Source: Diphasiastrum complanatum
Lineage: Eukaryota > Streptophyta > Lycopodiopsida > Lycopodiales > Lycopodiaceae
Reading direction: 5' to 3'
Assembly: GCA_029204225.1 (NCBI GenBank)
Contig: CM055095.1
Location: 38,556,141 to 38,620,140 of the forward strand
Length of the DNA stretch: 64,000 nt
Shown here: positions 51,431 to 62,950 of the stretch, piece after piece
How the letters are laid out: each line of letters begins with the position of its first letter
How positions within the stretch are numbered: the first letter of the stretch is position 1
The notes under the pieces: model-generated
What the model saw: only the letters and a program-made list of their open reading frames with translations
Told to the model about the DNA's origin: nothing
Database searches by the model: none
Made by a program: the position numbers and the translations under genes

Positions 51431-54400
51431 TGTCATCCTAGCTAGTAATTTCTCGGCTCTCATGCTCGGCTCTCAGCTTCTTTTGCTCTTCTCCTTTTGA
51501 GACCTCCTCGGTCATGGGTGAGAGACATTCTGTGTCTTGAGCTTGGCTCGACATCTGGGGATTCTTTGGAATCCGCTAACATTATCCACCCCTAATCTGT
51601 TGCAGGACCCACTGCAATACTGGTGCTGTCGTTCCGCTCGACACTTGGAAAAGCGTGGATCTTCGTTCGCTTCCATAAAACCAGGTGCTTATTATCTGCA
51701 AAATTGTTTCTCAAAAATGAAGGTCTCTCAATGGCCGCTACATTCCAGCCCTCTTGAGAACCTCTTGCAAGTCCTGCTCACCTCGTCGTCGTGTCGTTTG
51801 TTTTCGCTCGCTCATCTTTTGCCCCAGGGCTTCAAATACTTGGAAGCAGAGCTTACTTACGAAGTTGAGTGGCCCTAGGTACTCTCTTATCTTTTCAATA
51901 AAGCCCATTTCTTGTCAGTCTTCCACCATGGTCACATATCATGACGACATGAAGTCCGCTCTATAGTATAGTCGGGCCATCATCTCATGGTCTTCTTCTG
52001 ACTGGAGGGCTACATTGGGATTGATCTTGATTGGGTCTAAGCCTCGATTCCCAAAACAATCTTGTTGCATCAGAAAGGCCATAGATCGGCAGTATCGGAA
52101 TAGCCATCAGTAAGTTGGAATGAATGTTTCAAAAAAATTAAAAGCAGAGTAGGAGGAGGGGCTAAAAATGGGAGAGGGTCAGGGAAAAGTTCTGGAAGCA
52201 GCTTCGGCTCTCTGGCTACCCGATCTCGAGCTATCATCTGATGGTTGGGTTCACCCATTTTTATTTTCGGCTCTGTCATTACCATCATCGTTCCATGGCT
52301 TCTTTGAATGAGCGCCTGCTTGGGCCTTGCACGCCATGTCTCACAATTGGTTCACCTTGTCCAAGACTTGCTGCAGGGCCTTTGTTGTGTCTTCTAGCTG
52401 CTTTTGGAACTCCAGGATGATCTTCTCTTTTTGGCCACAATATTTTCGAAATTCTTTTTCTTGGCTTCATGTTCTTGGATCAGCTATACGTACTCTTCCA
52501 TCCGGATGGAATTGTATATCCTCGGGCTTGACTAGAGGGGCATCGACTGTCATTGCACCCGATGATCCATCTCGTACTTGGTCAATCTGGACCATCTGGT
52601 GCTTCAGTTGCTGTTGGACCTCTTTCAAAGTGGTCTTTTGCTCGGCCATCACGGATCTGATTTTCAATGTCTCTTTTTCTTTCTCTTTGGCCAGCCTCTG
52701 ATGATGCGTAATTTCTTGGTCTTGGTGCTGGACCTTGTTCTCGAGCATTTGATACTGGCTTACCAACCAATGCATATGGTAGCTCGCTTCAGATAGGGCA
52801 ATCATTGAGCATTTGGCTGCTTCGGTGGTACTGATCAGAAGTGCTTGGGCCTTGCACGCCGTGTCCCACAATTGGTTCACCTTGTCTAAGACTTGCTGCA
52901 AGGCCTTGATTGTGTCTTCTAGCTGCTTCTGGGACTCCAGGATGATCTTCTCTTGCTTAGCCACAATATTTTCAAAATTGATTTTCTCGACTTCCCGTTC
53001 TTGGATCAGCCACACGTACTTTTCCATCTGGATGGTTGAGGCCTGTGGGGCCTGGAATTGTATATCCTCGGACTTAACTAGAGGGGCATCAACTGTCATT
53101 GCACCTGACGATCCATCTTGTACTTGGTCGATTTGGACCATTTGGTGCTTCAGTTGCTGCTGGACCTCTTTGAAAGTGGTCTTTTGCCCAGCCATTATGG
53201 ATTTGATTTCCTCTATCTCTTTCTTTTTTCTTTGGCCACAGCTTCTGTTGATGCATAATTTCTTGGTCTTGGTGCTGGACCTTGTTCTCGAGCATTTGAT
53301 ACTGGCTTACCAACCAATGCATATGGTAGCTCGCTTCGGATAGGCTGATCATTGAGCGTTTGGCTGCTTCGGTGAGCTTCTCAGGGCTAGTGAGGGTTGG
53401 GTACTGATCGGGAGTGTAGGATGGTGAGGCTAAACCAAAATATAGATGTTGTGTCAGAACTGAAGATGGAGGTGGAGGGAGTGGAGGGATGATGTTATTA
53501 ACAGTGGGGGTTGTTGTGGTGGTGGTGGTGGTGGTGGTTAGTGAAGGGGTCAGACTTCTTCCTGGATACTCCACCTTCTCTGGCTCGTCATCGCGTATTT
53601 CCATCAGGTCCGCAACATCAAAATATTATGATGTGTCCAATGTGTGGACTTGTTGGGCCTGTGGTTGTTGATCTTGTAGTTGCTGAGCCGCTTCCATGTC
53701 CTGGGGACTGTACTCCTCCCCCCCCCAAAAAAAAAAAATGTGACATGTGGTGACATTGGTGCCGTGGGTGTGGTAACCAATGTGGGTGGGGTGGTGAGCC
53801 GGACTGGTTGAGTAGCAAGTTGTGATGTTGTCGTATCTGGGGCTGCTGTAGATGTCGTTGCTCCATCACCCCCGCCGATGATGTGTGAGGGTGATGAGTG
53901 TTGTTGTGAGGCTGTGGATGAGCTTCCATCATCAGAAGTTGAACCATCTGATAATGATCCCACTAGTGATGTCCTCCGAGCCTGAAACTTTCTTTGCATC
54001 CTTTGTTGCCTTGTGTCTAGCAACTGGGCCTTGGAGGTATCGGCCTCATGAGCTTCAGACATTGCGGCTTCTTGTGGGTTCGGTTCTGGGCTTCTTTGCT
54101 TCTATACCAGAGGGAGAATACTGGTGTTGACCCTTTTAGGCTGGGATCCCGATGGTGAAGTAGCCCGTGGGCATGAACGCTTGGACTGTTTTGACGTGAT
54201 AGGAATGTCCCATGCCTTGTCCACAAATTGCAGGTGTCGTTGAAGCTTTGGCCCATTCTATACTTGTTGAGGAGTGATATCTGTCATAAGATATCCTAGT
54301 ACGGTTAGCGGTTGTTTGTTCTTAAGACACTCATGAAGGCAGTTCAAAACAAACTGTGCCCAATCATAGAGGTTCTAGGCATGCAGTCGTGAATCTACCA

Positions 54401-54750
54401 TCATGTGGAACAGGGACATGGGTACCCTCTGCAGCTTGGTTCTTGGTCGTTGTGTGCACTTGGTCAAGTATGCACATGCAGCTTGTAGTTGTTGATCATT
54501 GATCATCTCAACTCTGTACCCGTCCTTGTTCTGGGATCAATGTATTTGAAATATGCTGTCTGCTCGATCTTTTGAAGTGTCCTGGTGATAGCATTTGGTC
54601 CTCGTGGGAACCCACAGGGTTGCAAGTCGGCCGACAAAAATGATATGTTGTAAACATAGTTCCTCACAGGGGGAACTATTAGCTGGCACGACCTTGCTAT
54701 AGCATTATAGTTTGCATATATCATATGCACTAGGTACGGGCTCTGATACC
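51431..54750 (-). pseudogene. extra ORF of a large gypsy element
   Basis: About 1,100 codons are readable with several stops. The N-terminal part (54730-54256; FPRGPNAITRTLQKIEQTAY, then YDWAQFVLNCLHECLKNKQP) is followed by a Ser/Thr-rich linker (54062-53604), a poly-Thr run from (GGT)n on the plus strand, a duplicated coiled-coil region and a C-terminal domain (ARLYYRADF...MVEDWQEMGF near 51990-51900). That last motif matches the ORF at 22.9-24.8 kb. It sits after integrase, separated by a minisatellite spacer. The layout (globular, low-complexity, coiled coil, globular) is shared with 41.5-44.1 kb. Function is unknown. It is cut near 51430 by copia. Confidence 0.6.
52316..53383. repeat. tandem duplication of a coiled-coil coding unit
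   Basis: Two units of about 525 and 545 bp (52316-52841 and 52842-53383) are about 90% alike by eye. Anchors: TGGGCCTTGCACGCC at 52321 and 52846; ATCCATCTCGTAC-type text at 52565 and 53111; TCGAGCATTTGATACTGGCT at 52741 and 53288. One unit lacks about 21 bases. On the minus strand the peptide LKHQMVQIDQV...DGSSGAMTVDAPLV appears twice. Confidence 0.9.
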
Positions 54751-54938
54751 TGTCAGGTTAAGAATCTGGAACTCAATTGCTTCTAAGAAGAACTCTGCTT
54801 GCTGGTACCAGTTTTGCATTTTAGTAATATCCAATTTGGACAAATGTATGTCAACTTATTGGCATCAGGGTCATCCTGGAGCCGGGGTTGGTAGACATGA
54901 TGAAAAAACTAGGAAAACAAGGTTCTGGAAAAAGGGTG

Positions 54939-55217
54939 TCAGTTGAGATTTTGGACAGGGTTAAGGGGTGTCGGTTGAGATTTGATGGAAGGCGTGGGTT
55001 AAGATTTGAGAGGAAGGTGTCGGTTGAGATTTGAGCGGAGGGCGTCGGTCGAGATGTGAGAGGAAGGTCTCGGTTGAGATTTGAGAAGAAGGCGTCAGTT
55101 GAGATGTGAGAGGAAGGCATCAGATGAGATGTGAGAGGAAGGTGTCGGTCGAGATCTGAAAGAAAGGTGTCAGTTGAGAGTTGAGCGGAAGGCGTTTGTT
55201 GAGATGGGAGGTGAAAG
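54939..55217. repeat. 25-bp minisatellite, array 1 (11 units)
   Basis: The core TCGGTTGAGATTTGAG and variants start at 54939, 54971, 54995, 55020, 55045, 55070, 55095, 55120, 55145, 55170 and 55195. The period is 25 bp, so each unit falls in a different frame. The plus strand is very purine-rich here and on to about 55610. Confidence 0.93.
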
Positions 55218-55985
55218 TGGCTGTTTAGAAGGGATTGGAAGATGTGTGTGGGGTAAGGTATGTTGCGAAAAGAAATGGCTATGAAGGACTGAGGTTCGGA
55301 AGGGAAGGTGTGTGAAAGTGGAGGTGTGTTTGAAAAAACGGTGTGGAAGATGTGTGTTAAATGAAGTATGGTGGAAAATAAAAGGGTTGGAACAAAATGA
55401 GGTGGGATAAGAACGATGGAAGGTAGAAGTTTGGAAAAACAGAGGTGTCGGTATATGGTTGTGAAGAAGAGGAATGTAGACGGTCGGAAAGCAGATGAGG
55501 TGAAGATATTGGGCAAGGATGGAGATGTAAAGAAGGTAGATTTTTGTGGAAACGGATGTATGGAAATGGTGATGATGAAAAACAAGTGTCTATGATGATG
55601 ATGTGATATTCAATAGTGTAACGGAAGCGTGATGAATGCTTGCATGACACTACCCCTCAACACGTGAAAAGTTTCAAATGTTTTGTCTTCCATTGGCGAT
55701 GTCAGGTTTGGGATGTTTGGCGATGGCGCTCTCAATGGAAAAGAAACTAGAAGGGCTGATAGTCGGTGGAGATGGTGTGGAAGCGATGACAGATGCACAA
55801 AACAAGAGAGCGTCAGGATCCTGTACGAGAGCAAGAAGATTGCCAGTAGATCATCGCCAGAGAACTCCAGAATTTGCAATTTGTTGAGGTGCGAATGGTG
55901 TCGAGGTGATGGCATTTATGGACGTCGTCAGCTGGGTTCTGGCATGATGGGACGTGCCTGTTTGTTGAATTTTGAGCTAGAATCA
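55218..55985. other. spacer between minisatellite arrays
   Basis: The first 400 bases are G/A-rich on the plus strand with recurring GGAAGATGTGTG words. The rest (55620-55985) is of mixed composition. Frames through it on the minus strand are His/Pro/Ser-rich, as expected from strand bias, and are not taken as genes. Confidence 0.5.
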
Positions 55986-56203
55986 TCGGTCGAAATTTGA
56001 ATGAGTCACGTCGATTGAGATCTGAGAGAAATCCATCGGCTGAGATCTGACAGAAGTCATCGGTTGAGATCTGATAGAAATCGTCGGTTGAGATTTGATA
56101 GAAATCGTCGGTTGAGATATGACAAGACACGTCAGTTGAGATTTGACAAAACCCGTCAGTTGAGATTTGACAAAACCCGTCGGTTGAGATTTGACATAAC
56201 CTC
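55986..56203. repeat. 24-25-bp minisatellite, array 2 (9 units)
   Basis: Units start at 55986, 56011, 56036, 56060, 56084, 56108, 56132, 56156 and 56180. The first two steps are 25 bp and the rest 24 bp. The core is the same TCGGTTGAGATTTGA as in array 1. With a 24-bp step the minus strand can encode an octapeptide repeat (QISTDGFC type), but without other signs of a gene. Confidence 0.93.
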
Positions 56204-56586
56204 ATTATGAAGGAATGGACCTGTTTGATGCAAGTGAAGAACTTCAAGGGGAAAAATATGACTGTGGCTCAGAGTAGAAGTTCTTATGGAAAAGGTGTAT
56301 CTCCAGAAATGTTTGTATGCTTGAGATACCAGTCAGACAGAAATGAGGTGGCTAAAAGTGTCAGAATCATTTCATATGGTGTAGCCTATCATTTGTTGAT
56401 CTAGAACATCCATGACCCATGAGTATTTACAATAAAAAGAAAATGCATAGAAAGTACATAAGTAATGGTATGAATTATAAATAAGAAACGAGGTTAAAAA
56501 TAGGCATGCAAAATGAGAATTGTAAGCAAGAAAATAGAAAAATAAAAATGAATAAAAATGAAAAAAATATACTAGGGAATAGATGT
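56204..56586 (-). other. non-coding spacer after gypsy pol
   Basis: AT-rich sequence between the end of integrase and minisatellite array 2. No recognised feature. Confidence 0.5.
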
Positions 56587-58999
56587 TAAATTGGGTCAAC
56601 AAAAAACAACTCTTTGTAATACCGTCGTAGATGACCACCATTGATGACAGTGTCTAGGAGTATTCTGTCAAGTGTTTGCAACTGGACTGCACCATTAGAA
56701 AACATTTTATTAATAACATACGGTCCCTCACTTCTAAATTTCAATTTGCGGGTGTTTCTTTGATGTATAAAGAAGCACCTGGTCACCTAAGTGTAGATCT
56801 TTATTGCGTAGATGACGATCATGCCAGGCCTTTTGGCATCGTTTGTTAATCAGTTGTGCGTGGTAAGATGGGCTAACATAAATAGCCTAGTTTTGACTTG
56901 TTGTTTGATTGTAGCTTTTTCACAGAGATCTGTTGAAAAAGCTTCCATGACTCTTAGGGAAGGGACTAAGAATTCTACGGGCATTACCGTCTCTTGACCA
57001 TATACTAAGTGGAAAGGGGTAACCCACCAAGTGGCTCTCTTTAGGGTGGTGCGGTAAGCCCATATAGCTGAAAAAAGTTTTGTTTTCCAATCAGAGCGAC
57101 TGGTTTCAACTATCTTTGTCAAAATTTTACATATCGTCTTGTTAGTTGATTCTGCCTGGACGTTACATCTAGGATAGTACGGTGTGTACTTTTTTGGTGG
57201 ACGACAAGGTAATGACATAGGAGGTTATCAATGACAGCATTTAGAAAATGCGTGTCGCGATCACTAACTAGCTCTATGGGATAGCCAAAACGTGTAATAA
57301 TGTTTTCATAAAGAAAATGCGCGACTGTTTTTGCGTTGGCGTCCTTCGTTGCTCGAGCCTCAACCCACTTAGTGGCATAATTTGTGGCTATGAGGATGTA
57401 GCGAGCTTGGGTATGTTTCGTTGTTGGACTGTTTGGTCCAACAAAGTCAATTCCCCACTTATGGAAGGCTTTGCCTTCTATAATGGGAGTCAGTGGTGTG
57501 AAGCCTGCTTTGGTATTTCTCTTGGCTCGTTGACAGACATCACATGTTTTAATGACAACAAACGTGTCCTTAACACAGATAGCCACCACAGTCTTGATCA
57601 AAGGATAATCTTAGCTATGGCTTCAACAGAAAAGTGGCCGCCGCCAATGCCCTCATGAGCCTGAGATATGATCGGTCGTATCCTAGATTCATAAGCACAT
57701 TGTCGAATTATACCGTCAAAGCCCCTGTTGTAAAGTTGTCCCGCTATTAACTGAAAGGGCACTGCTTTAGACAAAATTTTTCTTTTTGCCGCTATACTCA
57801 GGCCTTCTTTGAGTCTGCCTATTGTGAGGAACTGAGTTATCTCCTCAGCCCATAAGGGTGTAGCATCAATCTGAAAAAGGCATGTATCAGGTAGATCATC
57901 ATTGACTGGTGCAGTTGCTTTTTCATCACTCGATAGTCGGGAAAGGTGATCCGCCATGAAATGTTGGGTCCCTTTTCAAACGCGGAAATTAAATCTCTCT
58001 AATATCATCAGCCATCGAGCTATACGTCCTGTTTTACAGGATTTATTAACGATATATAATAGGGGTTGATGGTCGGTCTAGAATGCAAAGGTCTGGCCTA
58101 ATAAATAATGTCTTAGTAGTTGTACAGCATAGACCATTGCCAATGCTTCTCTCTCAGTGGTTGTATAGTTTACTTCAGCAGGCACCAGTTGCCTGCTCAA
58201 GAAATGTATTGGGAAGTCTTTGCCATACTTGTCCGATTGTGCAAGAAGACCTCCAATGTCATACTTACTTGCGTCAGTATGCACGTGGAACTCTTTTGTG
58301 TAATCTGGCGAGCGGAGTATGGGAGCCGTAGTAAGGAATAATTTCAACTCCTCAAAGGCTTTAATTCGTTCCTCGGTCCAGCGAGGATCTACCACAACTA
58401 AATAAACGAGGCGTGCCTTGCCGGCATAGTCGATTATAAAGATGCGATAATAATTTGTATGACCAAGGAAGACATATCTTCCTTCACTGTTGCACGTAAG
58501 GGCATTTTGACTATAACCTTGATTTTTGATGGGTCAGTAGAAATACCGTCCTTTGAAATGATATCTCCGAGTATGACCCCATGTGTGACCCATATTTGGC
58601 ATTTATCAGGGTTTAGTGAGATTCTAAATCTACGACAGCGAATGAAGATTTTCTCCGGTGCGTCAAGGTGCGTAGGTGCGGAGGAATGTACACCTAGATC
58701 GTCGAGATAAATCTCCACGATCCAATGTAATAGATCTTGGAAGGCCAGTTGCATGACCCTCTAGAAAGTTGAAGGGGCGTTACATAAGCCAAAAGGCATA
58801 AATTTATAAGCATAAACCCCGTTCTCTGTGGCAAAGGCCGTTTTATGTTTATCTTCAGGGGCTATTTGAACAAGGAAATAACCGTTGAATCCATCCAAGA
58901 AGCTGAAAGCTTCAGCTCCTACCATATTCTCTAAGATTTGGGTCATTAAAGACAAGCGAAAATGGTCTTTCTTCGTAACCGCATTAAGATTCTGGTTCC
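56587..58999 (-). pseudogene. Ty3/gypsy RT, RNase H and integrase
   Basis: In minus orientation RT begins near 58990 in mid-domain (AEAFSFLDGFNGYFLVQI, MPFGLCNAPSTF), with the catalytic YLDD-like EIYLDDLGVH at about 58720. RNase H follows (TTAPILRSPDYTKEFHVHTD; NYTTTEREALAMVYA), then the H2C2 region (HEGIGGGHFSVEAIAKI, 57660), integrase core (WGIDFVGPN, ATNYATKWVEA, 57500-57360), RCNVQAESTNKTICKIL and the C-terminal GHLRRYYKELF at about 56610. Frames change about six times. Protease and the start of RT are deleted at the join with gag near 59000. Confidence 0.9.
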
Positions 59000-60069
59000 A
59001 TCAAAGAGTGCCTTGGGGTGGCAGGAAGGCTAAACATTTCGGGTATCCAAGAGCAGATTGTTGAGGCCTAGCTGCTGGATTTCCTCCATATTGTGGTTCT
59101 CGATATCCCATTTGGGCATATCATTGCTGAATTATCTGAGGATTGAAGTTGCAAAAAATAGTCTCATGATCAAACGAATTACACAAATGGCATACACTGA
59201 TTTCCATTCATTTTTTCAATTGAGGACACTCATTCACTATGTGATTTCCTATACAAATAGAACACCAGAAATTTTTCCTAGTAGGAAAAGTCTTTGCAAA
59301 CTTCTCAGGTTCCTTGTTCGCTTGTCCGTGGAAATCTTCCAATGCTTTGATCTTCTCATCAAATTGTGACTGCAACTTTTCCGTCTGTTTCTGCTGGTTC
59401 TTCCTGAATTTCTTGAACTCATTGAGCATCATTTCTACAGTAGCATTGGCATTCATTGATGCAATAGTGGTGGATGTCATAGTGGTCTACCCTACTGTAT
59501 AAGACAACATACTAATATTCGAATCATCATCTGAATCTTCATCCTCCTCTCGAATTGCATCATCCATAGCATTCTACATGGTGTTTCAGCTCATGTCTGA
59601 TTCTTTTAGGTAAATTTGACAAAAATCACATAATCATGGCATTTTTGTTAATCAGCTTAGGTTCGCACTCAGATCCGAGGCGTTTCACCCGTTCAATATA
59701 ATCTCGAACCATTTCCCGCTTTCCCATTTTAATTTTACTTAAAAGTAGGAAAGGGTCTTCCATAAACTTCCGAGGTTTAAACCGTGTGATAAGGGCTCGT
59801 TTAACAACCTCTCAATCAGTACGCCCAGTTTCATCTTGATTATAGTACCAATCTTGTGCTGCACTTGTTAAGGCCATAGGAAAAGGCTTAAGTTTATCTT
59901 GAGAGAAAATTTCGTCATAAACTTCACAAGATTCAATATAGATCTGAAGAAATCTAACTGGATCTGTTAACCCATTGTATTTGGATAGATTCAAATAGGG
60001 TGCTCTTCTAACAATGATAGGATTGACTTCCTGAGGAGCACCTCCAGGAGCACCTCCAGGGACAGCCAT
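59000..60069 (-). pseudogene. gag: Ty3/gypsy gag
   Basis: The frame starts MAVPGGAPGGAPQEVNPIIV at 60069 and contains LTDPVRFLQIYIESCEVYDE and ALTSAAQDWYYN. It shifts after ETGRTD (59812) and continues LITRFKPRKFMEDPFLLLS. A later frame (59480-59208) has a coiled-coil segment and a CSICIGNHIVNEC zinc knuckle. The domain order is normal. It belongs with the gag at 11965-13110. Confidence 0.88.
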
Positions 60070-61285
60070 CTTAACAGATTCAAATCAAGCAGACAATGAG
60101 ATTGGATCTAGATTTTTCAATCAAAAACTATCTCAGATCAGATCTGCTAGATCTATTCCACTTATCAAGAATCAAATTTCTATATTGTGAAAAAGATTTC
60201 GAAATTCAATCAATCGATACTTCTCAAAAAATAAAAAAATTCTCAAAATCCAAATCAGATTATATCAGATTTGACTCAAATTTTGACAGAGACTTGATTT
60301 GGAAAATCAGAACCTAGAAATAGTACTAGCAAAGGTTCCCTAGGCGAAGATTGATTCGACGAAGGTTCAATAGTGTTATTTTGGAAAAAAATTCTCTGAT
60401 CAATTTTTCTGACAATTTCTAGGAAAATAACTTTCGCCAATCTCTCAGATTTAAGATCTGACACAACGAAAGCTAGGGTAAACCCGGTGGAGGTTTTTGA
60501 CACAAAAAAAACATAGTTTCTATAGTTTGGAGAAGGTAAAAATCAAGATTTTCTATGATCTGGACAAGAAAAATCTTTGCGGAACTCAAAAATAGTATTT
60601 TTACTATAAAAAAAATGTTTTGAAAACTCGGCAAAGGTTTTGGCAAAGGATCAAGAGTAAAATCCTGGTATTTTTGCAAAAAAGTGATTTTTTGGCAAAA
60701 ATATGGCAATATGACAATTGATCCTCTGAAAAATCTTCTATTTTTGGTATTATTCTTTGCCGACCTGGTAGTAGATAGATCTGAATCACATCTATGCACA
60801 GAGATTCGAGCAAAGGTTCTTTTTCTGTAGTTTTAGGGTTTTGACTATTTTTTGGTGTTTTTTTGACGATTTTTCTGATGTTTCTAAAAATCTGCTGCGA
60901 AGGATTGTTCGCCCTTCAAACTGAAGGTTTTTTGATCAAAACCGAAGGTGTTTGCAACTCACCAAAGGTCTTTTAAAAGAGGACAAAAATTTATCAGTTC
61001 TGATGATGATTTTTGTCTCTTTTTGACCAAAATATGGCATATTTGACCAATTTTTGTTATTTTTTCTGATATCTCGGATTCAAATGGATCTTAAGATTGG
61101 TGATTTGAATAGCTTTTCCTATTCTACAATCATATTAGATTTCAAAAAAGCAAATCCACTCAAATCAAGCAAAATCACTCCCAATCTAACTCTAAATGCA
61201 GATCTAACACTATTCATGCCACGACAAGATGCCTAATGCAAGCTAATCATCCAACAATCATGCTGCAAATTGAAAAATTGGCGTA
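60070..61285 (-). other. gypsy leader (5' untranslated region)
   Basis: About 1.2 kb between primer site and gag start, AT-rich, with recurring CGAAGGTTTT/AAAACCTTCG-type words (60310-60980). Frames up to 108 codons show no domain. Confidence 0.6.
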
Positions 61286-61304
61286 GATCCCGACAACGGT
61301 GCCA
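61286..61304 (-). promoter_or_regulatory. gypsy primer-binding site
   Basis: The minus strand reads TGGCACCGTTGTCGGGATC, four bases from the LTR edge. Same type as at 20466-20486. Confidence 0.9.
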
Positions 61305-61308
61305 AAAT

Positions 61309-61982
61309 TGTAGTGGGTTTCTTTCCTTGCCTAACTTGAATCCAAGATCTAATCAATCTAGCATCAAAGAGACAAAGTTAGTTGTCACGCATAGATTCGT
61401 TCCCATGAGAGCGATAGTATAGTTCAGATTTTAGCATGAATGGAAGATCCAAATCTAACTCTAACATCCATTAACCCTAAGCATTAACACTATATCCATT
61501 AACACTACGATCCACAACAAGATAGCTTACTCTCTCTCTCTCTCTCCATTTCTATCTCATAAAAAGTATAACAACATGCAATTCCAATAACAATCAAATC
61601 CAACAATTAGGAAAACACAAAAAAACATGAGAGATAGAGGAAAAGTGATAGAGAGCAAGGACATTCATCAATCCATTTCAGAAGAGAACCGATTTGCTTT
61701 ATTAAAATGAGGAAATGAACATGTGTAGGAACTTGAGTTGGTCACTTTTTATGATAGAGAGGAGGACCTTGGCCTCTGAATCCTATTGGTCCATTTTTGC
61801 CTCCCTAATTACTCAAATTTAAAAAAGAGTGGGAACCATCCAAATTGGAGGGAAACCCAACTTTATTCACTAACTTGACATTTAGGCCTTGTGACATTAA
61901 AAGTCCCGCAAAAAGGCCTAAAGTCCTTTTATTGACTTTCTAATTAATCAAATCACTATGTGATCATCGGGTTGGACTTACA
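61309..61982 (-). repeat. gypsy 5' LTR (674 bp)
   Basis: The plus-strand edges are TGTAGTGG and GGACTTACA. GTTCCCATGAGAGCGATAG at about 61400 is a typical gypsy U5 motif. A (CT)n lies at 61530-61546, and the promoter region around 61740-61790 matches the LTR at 26007-26748. No matching 3' LTR was found: the element's far end is replaced by copia at 51430. Confidence 0.78.
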
Positions 61983-62049
61983 CACGCAGGGTGCCAAATC
62001 TCTCTCACTTATTAACTAGGGTTAGGATTGCCTTGGGATCCGCAAACCC
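61983..62049. other. junction sequence
   Basis: About 70 bases between the gypsy LTR and the copia RT fragment. No feature. Confidence 0.3.
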
Positions 62050-62950
62050 TCCAACATTGATGTACAAAACACTTATCTGAATGAAGTTATACAAGAAGAC
62101 ATCTACATGATCCAACCCAAAGAATACATTCTGGAAGGTATAAAGAATCATGTTTGTAAACTCCATAAGGCACTCTACGGCTTGAAACAGTCTACCAGAG
62201 CTTGGTTTCAGAGGATCAACACATTCCTCATCGAACAAGGTTTCCAACCAAGCACTGCCGATTACAACGTCTATTCCAAGTCGGTGCAGCAATCCTTCAT
62301 TATCATCTCCTTATATGTGGATGATACGTTGTTTTTCAGCAACAGTACCAATTTGGTCAAGGAATTTAAACAAATGTTGTTTTCTGAGTTCGACATGACT
62401 GATCTGGATGAAGCTCACTTCTGTCTAGGCATATAGATCCACAGAGACAGAGCGAGACAACTGATCTACATCACTCAACAAAGATATCATCACAATGTTC
62501 TTGATAGATACAATCTAATGAATTGTAAATTAACTCACTCATCGATGGATCCAGGCCTGCGTTTCTCAAAGGACCAGTGCCCCCAGACCAAGCAGAAAGA
62601 GGAGTAGATGAGAGATTATTTTTATCTTTCGATACTTGGATCTCTCATGTACGCAATGGTCTATACAAGGCCAAACATCTCTTTTGCAGTAAGCTCACTC
62701 AGCCAATATATGGCTAATCTTGGCATTACCCATTGAAAGACTCTCATAAGATTCATGAGGTATATTTGAGCTACCATGGACCAGTGCATCTGCTATGGAG
62801 ATGTCAGCAACGACAGTATTCATCAAGTCAATGGATATTCTGATGCAGGCTGGGGAGGATATGTAGACAATCGTACGTCCACATCACATCCACTTTGTAC
62901 TTTCTTCATCTGCACACCTGTAGCATTATGTATATATATTGGATACCATT
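62050..62950 (+). pseudogene. copia RT and partial RNase H (family B-type)
   Basis: It starts in mid-RT (YLNEVIQEDIYMIQPKEYI) and continues LYGLKQSTRAWFQRINTF, with an intact YVDDTLFFSN (about 62314-62345) and DLDEAHFCLGI before a stop at 62434. ILGSLMYAMVYTRPNISFA and the RNase H start GYSDAGWGGYVDNRTSTS follow (62830-62890). RNase H then breaks off. The sequence leads directly into the family B 3' LTR. Upstream RT, integrase and gag are missing. Confidence 0.9.

Noticed and set aside
53489-53753. Poly-Trp or poly-Val proteins on the plus strand
   Set aside because: They are produced by the (GGT)n microsatellite at about 53510-53539, which encodes poly-Thr in the real minus-strand ORF.
54851-55915. 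Long minus-strand frames (244 and 101 aa) through the purine-rich block
   Set aside because: They are Ser/Pro/His/Phe-rich only because the other strand is G/A-rich, and the repeats inside have a 25-bp period that rotates the frame.
54939-56203. CRISPR-like array
   Set aside because: Units are contiguous with no unique spacers and the sequence is plant. This is a minisatellite.
55813-56247. Octapeptide-repeat protein (QISTDGFC type) encoded by array 2
   Set aside because: The array is 24-25 bp and shares its core with the non-coding 25-bp array. No gene context, start or flanking domain supports translation.
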